DNA of 64,000 bases, taken from the NCBI RefSeq assembly GCF_004302915.1, contig NZ_QQBI01000007.1:62001-126000 (forward strand), written 5' to 3'. How positions within the stretch are numbered: the first letter of the stretch is position 1; each line of letters begins with the position of its first letter. Position numbers and translations under genes: made by a program. Below are positions 44,197-52,464 of the stretch, one piece after another. Source of the DNA: Komagataeibacter xylinus. Its GTDB lineage: Bacteria > Pseudomonadota > Alphaproteobacteria > Acetobacterales > Acetobacteraceae. The notes below the pieces were generated by a model that was given only the letters and a program-made list of their open reading frames with translations, ran no database searches and was not told the DNA's origin.

Positions 44197-46683
44197 TCAG
44201 AACCCGGCCCGGAAGGTCACCACGGCGGAGAAACGCCCCAGCGTATTATAAGTAGGCGCCGTGCCCTGGATCTTGCCGATGGTGGTATTGGTCAGGCTGA
44301 CGCTGTTGATGGCGGAATAGGCGTGGCTGTCGATCATGTTGTTGACCCACAGCATGACTTCCGGGCTTTTGAGAAAGCTCAGCCCACGCCCCACCAGGCT
44401 GTTGCGCGGCAGGCGCGCACCCACTGTGGCATTCATGGTGTAAAGCGAGGGCAGGGCTTCCTGGTTCATGAAGGTTGAATACTGTTTGGAGAAGTAGTTC
44501 AGGCCATAATTCCAGAAGAAGATGCCGTTATCCCAGTCCACGCCAAGCGAGGCCGCCCATGTGGGCGTGTTGACCGCCATCTTGCCCTTGGTGGGCAGGC
44601 CCTGGATATCGTTGTCGATGGTCGAGTGCAGATACTGCATGGATGCATAGGGGCGGAAATGGTGGATGGGGCGCGTGCCGATTTCCGCGTCAAACCCGTT
44701 GGTGGTCTGGTTGCCTGCGTCAATCACCTGCCCGATGGCCTCGTTACCGAGGAACATCGAGGTGGAAACCTGATGATGCGACAGGTTGTAATGGAAATAC
44801 GTGAAGGACCCGATGATGTATTTGCCGGTGTAGCGCATGCCCACTTCTTCGGTAATATTATATTCATCATGGATGTGGGTCTGGCCCTGATTGGCGATCT
44901 GCCCGGTATTGGGGTTGATGGTGGTGATCATGGCGCTGTCAGGCGGGGCCTTGGCGCCAGTCGAGACCCCACCGAAGATCTGCACGTATTTGTTGAGCTG
45001 GAAATGGCCGCCAAGCGTGGGCAGCGGCATGAACTCGTTGGCGCTGACCTTGCGCTGCAGGCCGGGAATGTTGTCGGTGCCGTCACGGTGGATCATGGTC
45101 ACGCGCATGCCGCCATCAAGCACAAGCCGCCCGTTGAGCAACGTGACCGTATCGCCCGCATAGATGCCGTTGACGGTGGAAATGTCGCTGTAGTTCTGGG
45201 AATAGAAAACCTGCCCGTTGCCCAGCCGCAGCGAGTTGCGCGCCCGCCCCCATGAGGTTGCCGGGTCGCCCCCGCTGCTGACCCCGGTATAGCCGACAAG
45301 GTTGGTGGAATTGTCGTAATCGAACCAGTAGCCCAGATAGATATGGTGATTGCCGGCCTTGTAGCTCAGCTTGGCGTTCACGCCGCCGCGCATTTCGTTC
45401 AGGCTGCTGTACTGCTCGGCCACGCCATAGGACTGGCCCGCCTGCTGGCCGGGAATGACAATGGATTGCGGGCTGCTGCCATAGCCATTGTACACTTGGT
45501 CGTTGAGTTCAAAACCGGAGCCGTAAACCTTCTGGTTGGCCGCGACATAGGGGGTGACATCCAGCCCGAACCGCCCGAAGTTGAAGTGCGAGGGGGCGGC
45601 GATGTTGAAGGTCTTGGAATGCAGCCAGTTCAGCTTCCAGTAATCGGTGCCGCCAGCAGCATCATTGAGGTTGTAGGAACCGGCCAGTTCGTTCTTCAGC
45701 CCCTTCTGCTTCCAGCTGGCCATGGTCATGTCCCAGTAGGGCTCGTTGCCGATAATGCCGCGCGTGAAGCCACCGACCAGCGACACGCGGTTGCCATCGC
45801 CCCATTCCTTGAGGATCTTGAAGTCGATATGCTTGAAGTCTTCCTGGCCAGGGCCATGGTAGAACGTGTCATGCTGGTTGGAGAACGAGATGTAGGACCG
45901 GATGCCCGTCTTGCCCCATTCACCCGTGTCCACGCGCAGGAACTGGCGGGTATAGTCGCGGTTGCCCACGCCCACATCGGCCAGCCCGCCGAATTTCTTT
46001 GAAGGATCGCGGCTCTTGAACTCGAACATGCCACCTGACCCGTTGATGGCGGGCGTATCGAGGTTGGATGAGCCGGGCTGCACGGAAACGCTGCCGATAT
46101 TCTCGCTATCGCTCACCCATGCCACGTCAAGGTTGTAGCCACCGATACTGCTCAGCGGCATGCCTTCCCATACATTGGCAATCTGGTCCTGTGTCAGGCC
46201 ACGCATGCTCAGGGCGGATTTCTCATGGCCCGCGGGGTCGGTATTGGCGACTACGATGCCCGGCAGCAGCTTGACGGCGTTATAGGCGTTCTGCGCGGGT
46301 GACTGCTTCATGATGTAGTCGGGGGTGACGGTGCTGCGGGCCTTGGGTGCGGTCTGTTTCTGGATCAGGCCGCCACCGGGTGCGCGCCCGGTCACGCCAT
46401 CGGCTGAATGGACAACACTGGCCCCCACCCGGATCTGCTCGGCCCCGCCCGTGGCCTTTACGCCCTGTGGCTGGGCGGTGGCGGGATGGGCGTCGTGTGC
46501 ATGTGTACCATCATGGGCCGATACCGTGCGGGCCAGGGCCGCCCCGCGTGGCGCACCGAGCACCAGCGCGCTTGTCAGCACCAGGAAAAACCGATGACCG
46601 GGGGCCTGAACGGAAAAACGGAGCAGCGGCAGGGCCTGCCTGGAGGGATGCGATCCGGTCGGGCTTTTTCCGTCAAGGTACAT
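44197..46683 (-). CDS. TonB-dependent outer-membrane receptor of the NCS1/racemase unit
   Basis: 828 residues. Long N-terminus with a signal segment (FFLVLTSALVLGAPRGAALA), a His-rich linker, then the plug (YNAVKLLPGIVVANTDPAGH; ALSMRGLTQDQIANVWEGMP) and barrel ending in a terminal Phe (FSAVVTFRAGF). It differs clearly from the receptors at 26.7 and 36.5 kb. An NCS1 inner-membrane carrier downstream and a hydantoin-racemase-like gene upstream make a ureide or hydantoin the expected ligand, or a larger molecule that yields it. Its own promoter with an operator-like box lies in the 144-bp gap upstream. Confidence 0.93.
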   Translation of the reverse strand: MYLDGKSPTGSHPSRQALPLLRFSVQAPGHRFFLVLTSALVLGAPRGAALARTVSAHDGTHAHDAHPATAQPQGVKATGGAEQIRVGASVVHSADGVTGRAPGGGLIQKQTAPKARSTVTPDYIMKQSPAQNAYNAVKLLPGIVVANTDPAGHEKSALSMRGLTQDQIANVWEGMPLSSIGGYNLDVAWVSDSENIGSVSVQPGSSNLDTPAINGSGGMFEFKSRDPSKKFGGLADVGVGNRDYTRQFLRVDTGEWGKTGIRSYISFSNQHDTFYHGPGQEDFKHIDFKILKEWGDGNRVSLVGGFTRGIIGNEPYWDMTMASWKQKGLKNELAGSYNLNDAAGGTDYWKLNWLHSKTFNIAAPSHFNFGRFGLDVTPYVAANQKVYGSGFELNDQVYNGYGSSPQSIVIPGQQAGQSYGVAEQYSSLNEMRGGVNAKLSYKAGNHHIYLGYWFDYDNSTNLVGYTGVSSGGDPATSWGRARNSLRLGNGQVFYSQNYSDISTVNGIYAGDTVTLLNGRLVLDGGMRVTMIHRDGTDNIPGLQRKVSANEFMPLPTLGGHFQLNKYVQIFGGVSTGAKAPPDSAMITTINPNTGQIANQGQTHIHDEYNITEEVGMRYTGKYIIGSFTYFHYNLSHHQVSTSMFLGNEAIGQVIDAGNQTTNGFDAEIGTRPIHHFRPYASMQYLHSTIDNDIQGLPTKGKMAVNTPTWAASLGVDWDNGIFFWNYGLNYFSKQYSTFMNQEALPSLYTMNATVGARLPRNSLVGRGLSFLKSPEVMLWVNNMIDSHAYSAINSVSLTNTTIGKIQGTAPTYNTLGRFSAVVTFRAGF

Positions 46684-46773
46684 TGCCGGTGTCCTTATTC
46701 TTTATCCCACCCGGCAGGCCGGGATCATCATATGGAATGATACTTGAGAGAAATGTCTCTCATTACGGATATA

Positions 46774-46802
46774 GGATAATATCGGTTCAAAATACGTGTC
46801 AA
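46774..46802 (-). promoter_or_regulatory. Sigma70-like promoter of the TonB receptor
   Basis: On the minus strand TTGACA (46802-46797) is 17 bp from TTATCC (46779-46774). The -35 overlaps the GTCAAC half of the operator-like box at 46798-46818, so a bound regulator would block RNA polymerase. Confidence 0.6.
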
Positions 46803-46818
46803 CGCATATTGTTTACAA
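46798..46818. promoter_or_regulatory. Operator-like box, copy 1 (candidate GntR site)
   Basis: GTCAAC, four bases, then ATTGTTTACAA. The same two blocks with the same 4-bp gap recur at 47661-47681 in front of the GntR/racemase pair. The ATTGT-TT-ACAA part is close to a palindrome, as GntR sites are. Confidence 0.65.
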
Positions 46819-46827
46819 AAATGGATT

Positions 46828-47601
46828 TCAATCCTGGCAGGCGCGCACGGCCGCGCCAGAGGCCAGATAACGGTGCAGTTCGGGGGACAGGCCCACCGTC
46901 TCCATGCAATCCCGAGGGGGCTGCGGCGGCCCGGGGTGCTGCAGCAGGTTAAAGGTTTCCTGCAGGCTCTCGTGCAGGGAGCACAGGACCGGGGCGGTGA
47001 CGTCGGGCGCAATCCGCGCGGCAAAGCCGGCCAGCCCCGCGCCGCCCAGCACCACGCGGGCGGCGCCATCCTCCTGCACCGCTTCATTGCAGGCGCGCAC
47101 AATCTGGCGGCAGGCGGCAGCGCCGCCCTGCGCCAGCACATTGCCCGCGGCGGGCAGTATGCGGATGGACGCCAGTCGCGCGCTCAATCCCATGGCCTGC
47201 ACCAGGGTCACGAGCATGGGTTTCCATTCCGGGCCACCGGTCACGATGGAGAAGCGCCCCGGCAGCCGTGCCGCGCGCATAAGGGAAGCCTGCGCCATGC
47301 CCGCAACCGGCACCGGGCAGATGCTGGCCAGCGCCTCGCGCCCCGGGTCGCCAAAACAGGCCACCAGCACCGCGTCAAACGGGCCGCGCGCGCATGCCAG
47401 TGCATCGAGCACCGCATGGCCTGCAATGGTTACGGAAACGCGGTTGGTCAGGTAGCGCGCCCCGAACCGGGCCGTGACCGCCTCAATCGCAACAGCACCG
47501 GCAAACTGGGCTTCGGCATACGCTGCCATGCGTTGCGTCATGTCCGTATCGGTATTGGGATTGATAAGCAGCAGGCGCGACACGGGCAGGCATCCAATCA
47601 T
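46828..47601 (-). CDS. Asp/Glu/hydantoin (allantoin) racemase-superfamily protein with one catalytic cysteine
   Basis: 257 residues from ATG 47601. SRLLLINPNTDTDMTQRM is the family start, VLVACFGDPGREAL holds the first catalytic cysteine (~82), and RFSIVTGG follows. The second motif, normally LGCAG with the other catalytic cysteine, is VVLGGAGLAG (Gly ~187). Two-base racemases of this family need both cysteines, so racemase activity is doubtful; a one-cysteine isomerase, decarboxylase or binding role is possible. Start is uncertain: ATG 47622 would be almost on the predicted transcript start, and GTG at VSRLLL is also possible. First gene of the TonB-receptor/NCS1 unit. Confidence 0.85.
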   Translation of the reverse strand: MIGCLPVSRLLLINPNTDTDMTQRMAAYAEAQFAGAVAIEAVTARFGARYLTNRVSVTIAGHAVLDALACARGPFDAVLVACFGDPGREALASICPVPVAGMAQASLMRAARLPGRFSIVTGGPEWKPMLVTLVQAMGLSARLASIRILPAAGNVLAQGGAAACRQIVRACNEAVQEDGAARVVLGGAGLAGFAARIAPDVTAPVLCSLHESLQETFNLLQHPGPPQPPRDCMETVGLSPELHRYLASGAAVRACQD

Positions 47602-47660
47602 GATTAAGGTGGGCCATATCACTGGCCTCTGTCAGTCAGTATGATTTGGAAACGTGTTTC

Positions 47661-47681
47661 GTCAACCATTATTGTTTACAA
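47661..47681. promoter_or_regulatory. Operator-like box, copy 2 (candidate GntR site)
   Basis: GTCAAC, CATT, ATTGTTTACAA, identical in the 17 conserved bases and spacing to the box at 46798. On the minus strand it contains TTGACG, a possible -35 of the racemase-like gene with CATACT 16 bp on. It lies in the divergent region between that gene and the GntR gene. Confidence 0.65.
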
Positions 47682-47759
47682 TATCAAGGCTCTTGACGGA
47701 AGCGCCAGACTGCCCCAACAGAAATGCGTTTCAGCAAAAGGGGAGGGGAGGCACGGGCC

Positions 47760-48446
47760 ATGGGATCATCTGCCAAGGAAGAGGCGCGCATTGCTGATGC
47801 CTTGTGCAAGGCGGTCCTGGAGCGCAAGCTGGCGCCTGGCAGCAAGCTGCCGGAGGAAGAGCTTGCCCAGATCTTTCGCTCCAACCGCGCCAAGATCCGC
47901 CGGGTGCTGCTGCTGCTGTCGCGCTCGCACATCGTTACGCTGGAGCCGGGGCGCGGGGCGTTTGTCAGCCGCCCCTCCCCACAGGAAGCGCGTGACGTGC
48001 TGGCCAGCCGCCGCCTGATCGAGGTCAGCCTGCTCGCGCGTCCTTACCGCAGGCTATCGGCGCAGGCGGCTGAGCGACTGCGCCGGATCATGGCGGAGGA
48101 AGCCCAGGCCCATGCGGCGCATGACGCGATTGCCATGATCTATCTTTCCGGCCAGTTTCACCTGACCCTGATCGAGGAACTTGGTAACAAAGTGCTGAAA
48201 AGCATTACCGGCGAACTGATTCTGCGCATGTCGCTCATCATCACCATGTATGAGCGACAGAACACGACGTGTTGCCTGTCTTCCGATCATCACGATCTGC
48301 TGGAACTGCTTCTGGCGCATGATTATGTCGAAGCCTCCGCCCTCATGGCGCGGCATCTGGAAGGGATTGAAAGCTGCCTTGATTTCCACCGCGAGCCAGC
48401 CACCACGACCATCCTGAGCCAGATCCTCCAGCCCCTGAAAGACTGA
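47760..48446 (+). CDS. GntR-family regulator, FCD subfamily
   Basis: 228 residues. N-terminal winged helix (EEARIADALCKAVLERKLAP; EEELAQIFRSNRAKIRRVLL; VTLEPGRGAFVSRPS) and helical FCD domain with GQFHLTLIEELGN, SSDHHDLLELLLAHD and MARHLEGI supplying the histidines of the ligand or metal pocket. Start 47760 has GGGGAGG about 8 nt before it; an earlier ATG at 47724 has none. Divergent from the racemase-receptor-NCS1 unit and flanked by a box repeated at the receptor promoter, so it is the likely repressor of that unit. Confidence 0.9.
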   Translation: MGSSAKEEARIADALCKAVLERKLAPGSKLPEEELAQIFRSNRAKIRRVLLLLSRSHIVTLEPGRGAFVSRPSPQEARDVLASRRLIEVSLLARPYRRLSAQAAERLRRIMAEEAQAHAAHDAIAMIYLSGQFHLTLIEELGNKVLKSITGELILRMSLIITMYERQNTTCCLSSDHHDLLELLLAHDYVEASALMARHLEGIESCLDFHREPATTTILSQILQPLKD

Positions 48447-48470
48447 GAGCCGCTCTGGTAAAAGAGAATA

Positions 48471-50195
48471 TCATGTGCAGGCGCAGTGTTCAGGCGGTGC
48501 GGGCGGAGGTGACCCGCTGGCCGCTTCCTGCCGGTGCGCCATCAGGCGGGCGGGTGCGTGTTCACGCCGTGCCGCGGCCATGGCCGTATGCAACTGGGCA
48601 TAAATGTTCTCCGCCCCGATAACCGGGGTGATGCGATGGCGGTCCATGTCGGCGCGGAGATAGGGCGTGACCCGCCCGAATATGATCCTGACCCCCTGTT
48701 GCCTGAGGCTGGCAAACAGGTCGCGCAGGTCACTTGCGGCTGAAAAGTCGATATCGGTAATCGCGCTGGCATCCACCACGATACAGTCAGGCTGCGCGCG
48801 CGCAGGGGCCACGAGGGAGCGGATATCACTGACAAAGCGCATCGAGTTGGCATAGAACAGATCCGCGCAGAACCGGTAGAGCAGCACGCCCGGCGCGGTC
48901 TGCACCCCGGTCGAGACAGGTTGCGGCTCAAGCAGGCCGGAATGCGTATCATAACACAGCAGCATGGTATGGGGCTCGTAACTGTGCCGCACATGGCGGA
49001 ACAGCGAGAGCGCAATGGCCAAGAATATGCCCTGTTCCACGCCGATGCTGATAACGGCGGCCGCCGTGGCAAGCGCCAGTCCGCACTCGCCCGGACTTTC
49101 ACGGTAGATGGCCAGCATGGCGCGCCGGTCGATCATGCCGAGGGCGACCGTAAAGACGATCGAGGCCAGCACGCAGCGCGGCAGGTATTGCAGCGGCCCG
49201 GTCAGGAACAGCAGCACGAGCATGGTGATGCCGGCAAAGGTCAGTTGCGCAAGCTGCGTGCGCGCGCCCGCCTGCACGGCCATGGCGGTTTGGGTCGGGC
49301 TGCCATTGACGCTGAAGGTGCCACTCAGCCCGGCGGCGGCGTTGGCTGCGGCAAGGCCGAGAATGTCGGCATTGTCATTGACCGGATCATGAAAGCGCTG
49401 GGCAAAGGCGCGGGATGTTGCGGCACTCTGCGCAATGATGACAAACACGCATGATGTGGTGACCGGCAGCAGGGCCAGCATTTCATTCCACGAAACATCA
49501 GGCAGGCGCAGGCGCGGCAGGCCGCTCTCAATCGGGCCGATGATGGCAATGCCATGCCCTGACAGGTCAAACATCATGCTGGCCATGATCGACCCCACCA
49601 CTGTGAGCAGTGGCAGCGGCAGGCGGGGCGCCAGCCGCTCGCCCGCCATGATGGCCGCTACAATGCTCGCCGAGAGGAGCAGCGTCGGACCATTGAGCCG
49701 TGGCAGGCGCTGCACTGTCTGGAACAGTTGCAGCATGGTGTTATGGGCCGTGACGTCTATGCCCAGCATGTCGCGCGTCATGGCAAGTGCCACCTGCACG
49801 CCCACGCCGGCCATGAACCCCACCAGCACGGTGCGGGAGAGGAAATCAGCCAGAAAGCCAAGGCGGAACAGCCGCGCGACGAGCAGGAACCCCGCGCTGA
49901 GCAGGGCGACCATGCTGACCAGCGCCATGTAATGCACGCTGCCCGGCACGGCCATGCGCCCGAGCGCGCTGGAGAAAATCGCCGCCGTGGCGGAATCAGC
50001 CGCCACCACCAGATGGCGCGAGGCCCCAAACCCCGCAAAGGCTACAAGCGGGAGCAGAACCGTGTACAGGCCGGTCACCGCAGGCATCTGGGCAATGCGG
50101 GTATAGCCCAGCACCTGCGGAATGTTCATCGATGCCAGCGACAGCCCGGCAACAATATCGCGTAGCCGCCCCCGCATGGTCCTGTCCGGTTCCAT
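48471..50195 (-). CDS. SulP-family anion transporter with STAS domain
   Basis: 574 residues. An N-terminal membrane domain of the SLC26/SulP class (SLASMNIPQVLGYTRIAQMP, ADSATAAIFSSALGRMA) and a C-terminal STAS domain (~430-540; DCIVVDASAITDIDFSAASD). The family carries sulfate, bicarbonate, dicarboxylates and other anions; nothing here fixes the ion. ATG 50195 follows an in-frame GTG at 50198; either could serve. Its 3' end converges on the GntR gene 24 bp away. No sulfur-assimilation or carbonic-anhydrase gene is next to it. Confidence 0.92.
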   Translation of the reverse strand: MEPDRTMRGRLRDIVAGLSLASMNIPQVLGYTRIAQMPAVTGLYTVLLPLVAFAGFGASRHLVVAADSATAAIFSSALGRMAVPGSVHYMALVSMVALLSAGFLLVARLFRLGFLADFLSRTVLVGFMAGVGVQVALAMTRDMLGIDVTAHNTMLQLFQTVQRLPRLNGPTLLLSASIVAAIMAGERLAPRLPLPLLTVVGSIMASMMFDLSGHGIAIIGPIESGLPRLRLPDVSWNEMLALLPVTTSCVFVIIAQSAATSRAFAQRFHDPVNDNADILGLAAANAAAGLSGTFSVNGSPTQTAMAVQAGARTQLAQLTFAGITMLVLLFLTGPLQYLPRCVLASIVFTVALGMIDRRAMLAIYRESPGECGLALATAAAVISIGVEQGIFLAIALSLFRHVRHSYEPHTMLLCYDTHSGLLEPQPVSTGVQTAPGVLLYRFCADLFYANSMRFVSDIRSLVAPARAQPDCIVVDASAITDIDFSAASDLRDLFASLRQQGVRIIFGRVTPYLRADMDRHRITPVIGAENIYAQLHTAMAAARREHAPARLMAHRQEAASGSPPPAPPEHCACT

Positions 50196-50378
50196 CACCT
50201 CAGCGCCTTGTGGCGTGGCGGGCGTCTGTCATGTTCATTGTATCTGTTTCCACCCTGTATTCCGGCCTGTCTTTATCGTGAATGCGTTGCCGTATCCAGC
50301 CATGCCAATTGCGGATGCGATGGAAACAACGCAATTCCATAAACGGTGAATTTCCATAAGGGTGTCAGGCCGGTACGG

Positions 50379-51062
50379 CTACAGTTCAGCCCACTGGCGC
50401 AGCAGGTTGTGGTAGGTGGCGGTCAGGCCGAGCACGGCGGGGTGGCTGTCGGGCAGGGTGCGGCGAGTTTCGATGATCGACTGGTCGAACTGGTAGAGCA
50501 GGGTGCGCTGCACGTCATTGCGCACCATGGACTGCGACCAGAAAAACGACGCCCAGCGGCTGCCGCGCGTAACGGGGCTGACGCTGTGCAGGCTGGTGGC
50601 GGGGTAGAGCACCATGTCGCCTGCGGGGAAGCGCACCTTCTGCGTGCCATAGGTGTCCTGTATCATCAGTTCGCCGCCGTCATATTCATCAAGCTCGCTG
50701 AGGAACAGCGTGGAGGACACATCGGTGCGCAGCCGGTGGCCCGTGCCCGGCAGGGGACGGATGGCGTTGTCGATATGGGTGTGAAAGCACATGCCCGCGT
50801 CATAGCGGTTGAACAGGGGCGGGAACACGCGCAGCGGCAGGGCCGCGCTGTTGAAGGTGGCATTGCACCCCAGGCGTTGCAGCACCAGGTCGGCCAGGTC
50901 ACGGCTTTCCGCGCTGTCATGCGGGATCTGGAGGTTGAACTTGGCCTTGGCGGACTGCTCGCCCGCCGTCACGCGTCCGTCAACCCATTGCGAGCGGCCC
51001 AGCACCGCGCGGCAATGGGCTACATCATGGCGGCTGAGCACGCCGGGAATATGAATCAGCAT
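50379..51062 (-). CDS. piuC: PKHD-type Fe(II)/2-oxoglutarate hydroxylase of the iron-uptake operon
   Basis: 227 residues from MLIHIPGVL, the usual PiuC/YbiX start. Iron ligands HxD in FHTHIDNAIRP and the distal His in ATSLHSVSPVTRGSRW, which also has the 2-oxoglutarate arginine. The gene family is typically linked to catecholate or xenosiderophore TonB receptors, as here. A longer in-frame reading upstream passes through the 9-bp repeat of the preceding gene and is rejected. Last gene of the minus-strand unit receptor, Sel1 protein, DUF4405 protein, PiuC. Its biochemical substrate is not established. Confidence 0.92.
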   Translation of the reverse strand: MLIHIPGVLSRHDVAHCRAVLGRSQWVDGRVTAGEQSAKAKFNLQIPHDSAESRDLADLVLQRLGCNATFNSAALPLRVFPPLFNRYDAGMCFHTHIDNAIRPLPGTGHRLRTDVSSTLFLSELDEYDGGELMIQDTYGTQKVRFPAGDMVLYPATSLHSVSPVTRGSRWASFFWSQSMVRNDVQRTLLYQFDQSIIETRRTLPDSHPAVLGLTATYHNLLRQWAEL

Positions 51063-51093
51063 GAGGAATTTCCTGTTGACCGGATCATTGTGC

Positions 51094-51645
51094 TCAATGC
51101 CCATGATCGCCATGATCGCCATGATCGCCATGATCGCCATGATCGCCATGATCGCCATGATGCGGCAGCAGGCGCAGCAGGAGGTCGTTTGACTTCTGGC
51201 CGCAATCCGTTGCGATCTGTTCCAGCGTCTCGTCAGTGGAATGCACCGTGCAGCCCTCATGGCTCAGGCGTTCGGCCAGTGCGTCGGGTGTAGCGTGCAG
51301 CACGGGGGCCAGTGTGTTGAGCGGCGCATGGGTCAGCAGCGGAAAAAGCTGGCGCGCGGGGTTGCCGCCCGCATGCCCCGTGGTGAGCACGAAGGCAATG
51401 GCGGCAACCAGCGACAGCCCGCAGGCCACCAGCATGGAGGGCGTGCGGAAGTAAAGCAGGAACTGCGACCAGTTGCGCCACATATGCAGCACGAAAGGCA
51501 GCAGCAGCACCATGCTCAGCCAGACATGCATGGAGTGGAACATGCCCGGCATCCAGTGAAAGAACAGGGCCGTGCCGGAAATGGCCGAGACCAGGAACAG
51601 GCCGGTAATAAGGGGCGTGGCGTATTTCTTTATCATTATTTTCAT
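51094..51645 (-). CDS. DUF4405-like membrane protein with a C-terminal HGD-repeat tail
   Basis: 183 residues. Three hydrophobic segments (TPLITGLFLVSAISGTALFF, HVWLSMVLLLPFVLHMW, MLVACGLSLVAAIAFVL), with conserved HMW-NW histidine/tryptophan positions resembling DUF4405-type haem-associated membrane proteins. The last ~22 residues are (HGD)n ending HGH, encoded by a perfect 9-bp repeat. A periplasmic or cytosolic histidine/aspartate tail could bind Fe or another metal, fitting its place between a siderophore receptor gene set and piuC. The family's function is not known. Confidence 0.75.
   Translation of the reverse strand: MKIMIKKYATPLITGLFLVSAISGTALFFHWMPGMFHSMHVWLSMVLLLPFVLHMWRNWSQFLLYFRTPSMLVACGLSLVAAIAFVLTTGHAGGNPARQLFPLLTHAPLNTLAPVLHATPDALAERLSHEGCTVHSTDETLEQIATDCGQKSNDLLLRLLPHHGDHGDHGDHGDHGDHGDHGH
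51103..51156. repeat. Six perfect tandem copies of a 9-bp unit inside a coding region
   Basis: ATGATCGCC is repeated six times without change, plus a partial seventh copy. Read on the minus strand it encodes the repeated His-Gly-Asp tail of the DUF4405 protein. Copy number can change in steps of three residues without frameshift. Confidence 0.95.
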
Positions 51646-51716
51646 GTGTCATGCGATCGTGTTGTGGTGAAAAGCCTGTCGGGAAAAATATCCGGCACTT
51701 ACGGCAAGGCCCCCCA

Positions 51717-52403
51717 TTACCTGTCATCGGCAGGGGGCATCATCCGCCTTGTGGCCTCCTGCGCTACAGAGCGCAGCAGGGGCTCGGGCCTTGCAGCCAC
51801 AAGCGTGGCAATGGCGGCAAAGACATCCCCGAAGCCGTATTCCAGCGCCTTGCGCAGCCACGGCATGGCCTGCGCCGTCTGGCCTGCGGCCAGATGCAGC
51901 CGTGCCAGATTGACGCAGCCCCAGCAGTCGCCTGCCATTGCTGCGGCATGAAAGAACATCGGCGCGCTTGCGGGCTGCGCCGCGGGCACCATGCGCCGTT
52001 CCGCCATGATGCCCAGCATGTTCAGGGCCTTGGCAACCCCCGCGCGCGATGCCGCGACATAAAGGACATGGGCACGCCCCGGATCGGCCCGCACGCCCTG
52101 GCCTGCCAGGTACAGGTCGGCCAGGTTGAACAGCGCCCAGCCATACCCGCTATCTGCCGCATGGGTGTAAAGGAGGGCCGCGGTGGCCGGGTTGCGCGTG
52201 GTGCCCCAGCCGCGCTCGTAAGCGCGGCCGAGCATGTTCACCGCACGCGGGTCGCCACTGCGTGCGGCCGCCTCGAACATGAGGAAGGCGTCCTCCTTGC
52301 GGCCCTGGTCAAGATGGATCTGCCCCAGCATGAGCTGCGTCTCCACCACGCCTGGCATGGGGCGGGCGTGGCAATTTGGGGCAGCCTGTCCGCATTCATT
52401 CAT
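51717..52403 (-). CDS. Sel1-repeat (TPR-like) protein of the siderophore receptor operon
   Basis: 228 residues made mostly of Sel1-like repeats: LGRAYERGWGTTRNPATAAL, YGWALFNLADLYLAGQGVRA, and further A-N-LG-GA-type helical pairs. There is no clear signal peptide. Sel1 proteins are scaffolds for protein-protein contacts. Genes like this often sit between a Fiu-type receptor and piuC; its precise role is unknown. Start ATG 52403 lies 61 nt after the receptor stop. Confidence 0.85.
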   Translation of the reverse strand: MNECGQAAPNCHARPMPGVVETQLMLGQIHLDQGRKEDAFLMFEAAARSGDPRAVNMLGRAYERGWGTTRNPATAALLYTHAADSGYGWALFNLADLYLAGQGVRADPGRAHVLYVAASRAGVAKALNMLGIMAERRMVPAAQPASAPMFFHAAAMAGDCWGCVNLARLHLAAGQTAQAMPWLRKALEYGFGDVFAAIATLVAARPEPLLRSVAQEATRRMMPPADDR

Positions 52404-52464
52404 TTCAGCACGGTATTCTCTTGTTTTGGACAGTATATGTCATTCATTTTGGAATATAGAAGTA

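Noticed and set aside
51103-51156. Possible CRISPR array
   Set aside because: Units are contiguous 9-mers with no spacers and they encode an in-frame peptide repeat.
50379-51260. Longer PiuC reading frame starting at 51260
   Set aside because: The extra N-terminus translates the 9-bp repeat as (MAI)n, while MLIHIPGVL at 51062 is the family start.
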